Of a DNA stretch of 5,642 nucleotides, positions 4,984 through 5,642 are shown in pieces. Below the pieces are notes generated by a model. That model had not been told where the DNA came from. It saw only the letters and a list, made by a program, of their open reading frames with translations, and did no database searches. How positions within the stretch are numbered: position 1 is the stretch's first letter; each line of letters starts with the position of its first letter. This stretch comes from VGCC01 sp040381195 (GTDB lineage Bacteria > Actinomycetota > Actinomycetes > S36-B12): positions 1 to 5,642 of the forward strand of contig JBEIHR010000114.1 in NCBI GenBank assembly GCA_040381195.1, given 5' to 3'. Both the position numbers and the translations under genes were made by a program.

Positions 4984-5642
4984 TCAGCTTGCAGCACCAA
5001 CTGCGTTGCTTCGTGGTGAAGGCGACGTGTCCCCCACGTCAATGGCGTCCAGCGCTGCAATGCGGCCGAAGACCATCGCCGGGGCGATGGTCGCACCGGG
5101 TCCCGGATAGGTGTGCCCCATCACCGAGGCCGACGACGTTCCGCAGGCATAGAGACCGCGAATGACCGTGTCGGCACTCGTCAAGACTCTGCCCCTGTCA
5201 TCCGTCACCAGACCACCCGCAGTGCCGACATCACCTGGAAAGACCTTGACCGCGTAAAACGGGGCCTTCTCCACGGTTCCGAGGCAGGGATTGGGCCGGA
5301 CCCTGGGATCCCCGTACCACCGATCGTAGGCACGCTCACCTTTACCGAAGTCCTCGTCTTTCCCTCGAGCCGCGAAGTAGTTGAATCGATCGATTGTTGA
5401 CTGGAGTCGCTCAGGATCCAGACCGATACGGCGCGCAAGCTCCTCGAGTGAGTCCGCCTTGACGAAGTAGCCGGTGTCAAACCACTCCTTCGGCGTGTGG
5501 AGCGGAAGGTGCGTTCCCCATGAGTAGTGGGCTCGGTGCTGGGAGTCCATGATGAACCAGCTCGGGATGCAGTCGACCTCCCTATGGTGTTGGTACATCT
5601 CCTGCCCCGTACGGGAGTACGACTGAGCCTCGTTGAAATACC
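4984..5642 (-). CDS. FAD-binding_2 flavoprotein resembling 3-ketosteroid 1-dehydrogenase, C-terminal part (cut by right edge)
   Basis: The frame is open from the right edge to TGA at 4984-4986, giving 218 complete residues. An internal ATG at 5598 is not the real start, because the protein-like sequence continues upstream as FNEAQSYSRTGQEM. The fragment carries hallmarks of 3-ketosteroid 1-dehydrogenases and relatives: NEAxxY near the edge, a GKDEDFGKGERAYDRWYGDP block, PNP, FPGDVGTAGG, GLYACGTSSASVMG, and GHTYPGPGATIAPAM near the C-terminus. The Tyr and last Gly of YPGPG correspond, from memory of the Rhodococcus KstD1 structure, to active-site Tyr487 and Gly491; the Tyr of NEAxxY probably matches Tyr318. 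The N-terminal FAD-binding GxGxxG lies outside the window. Members of the family introduce a double bond next to a ring ketone, with FAD as acceptor. A steroid substrate is likely but not certain, since related flavoproteins act on other enones. Its stop codon abuts that of the FAH gene with no intervening base. Confidence 0.88.
   Translation of the reverse strand, partial: YFNEAQSYSRTGQEMYQHHREVDCIPSWFIMDSQHRAHYSWGTHLPLHTPKEWFDTGYFVKADSLEELARRIGLDPERLQSTIDRFNYFAARGKDEDFGKGERAYDRWYGDPRVRPNPCLGTVEKAPFYAVKVFPGDVGTAGGLVTDDRGRVLTSADTVIRGLYACGTSSASVMGHTYPGPGATIAPAMVFGRIAALDAIDVGDTSPSPRSNAVGAAS
5024..5040. terminator. Short perfect hairpin beyond the convergent FAH/flavoprotein junction
   Basis: GACGTG (5024-5029) and CACGTC (5035-5040) are perfect complements around a 5-base loop. 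The hairpin lies 40-57 bases past the FAH stop and inside the last codons of the opposing flavoprotein gene. Because the two genes abut, any terminator for the FAH operon must lie in coding sequence, and this is the best hairpin seen there. It has no T run, so it would be at best a non-canonical terminator. Confidence 0.25.

Overview
The window looks like chromosomal DNA from a high-GC actinobacterium. By eye it is GC-rich throughout, with GC-rich third codon positions and two GTG starts. It also encodes a Tat-type lipoprotein signal and the C-terminal half of a flavoprotein of the 3-ketosteroid 1-dehydrogenase type, a family common in actinobacteria. There are no tRNA, rRNA, CRISPR or transposon signals. 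Genus cannot be read from this stretch.

Layout from left to right: (1) the start of a sugar-ABC-transporter substrate-binding lipoprotein, on the minus strand and cut by the left edge; (2) a 298-bp divergent intergenic region with a TTGACA-type promoter facing left, a LacI-like palindrome and three hairpin-capable inverted repeats; (3) two consecutive plus-strand genes for related TIM-barrel sugar (phosphate) isomerase/epimerase-like proteins; (4) a convergent minus-strand Gfo/Idh/MocA-type NAD(P)-dependent oxidoreductase, only 3 bp from the preceding gene; (5) a 162-bp divergent intergenic region with paired short repeats; (6) two plus-strand genes, an NTF2/SnoaL-like small protein and a fumarylacetoacetate-hydrolase-family protein; (7) the C-terminal part of a FAD-binding_2 flavoprotein resembling 3-ketosteroid 1-dehydrogenase, on the minus strand, abutting the previous gene with no spacer and cut by the right edge.

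The gene content reads as one catabolic neighbourhood. The left half handles sugars: uptake lipoprotein, two isomerase-fold enzymes and a sugar-type dehydrogenase. The right half has enzyme types used on ketones, rings and diketo acids: flavin dehydrogenase, NTF2-fold isomerase/cyclase-like protein and a C-C-bond hydrolase. A plausible but unproven reading is that the cell imports a glycosylated compound, oxidises and removes or epimerises its sugar, and dehydrogenates and cleaves the rest. The main alternative is a purely sugar-acid route in which the FAH-type enzyme cleaves a diketo-deoxy sugar acid. Exact substrates cannot be deduced from the sequence.
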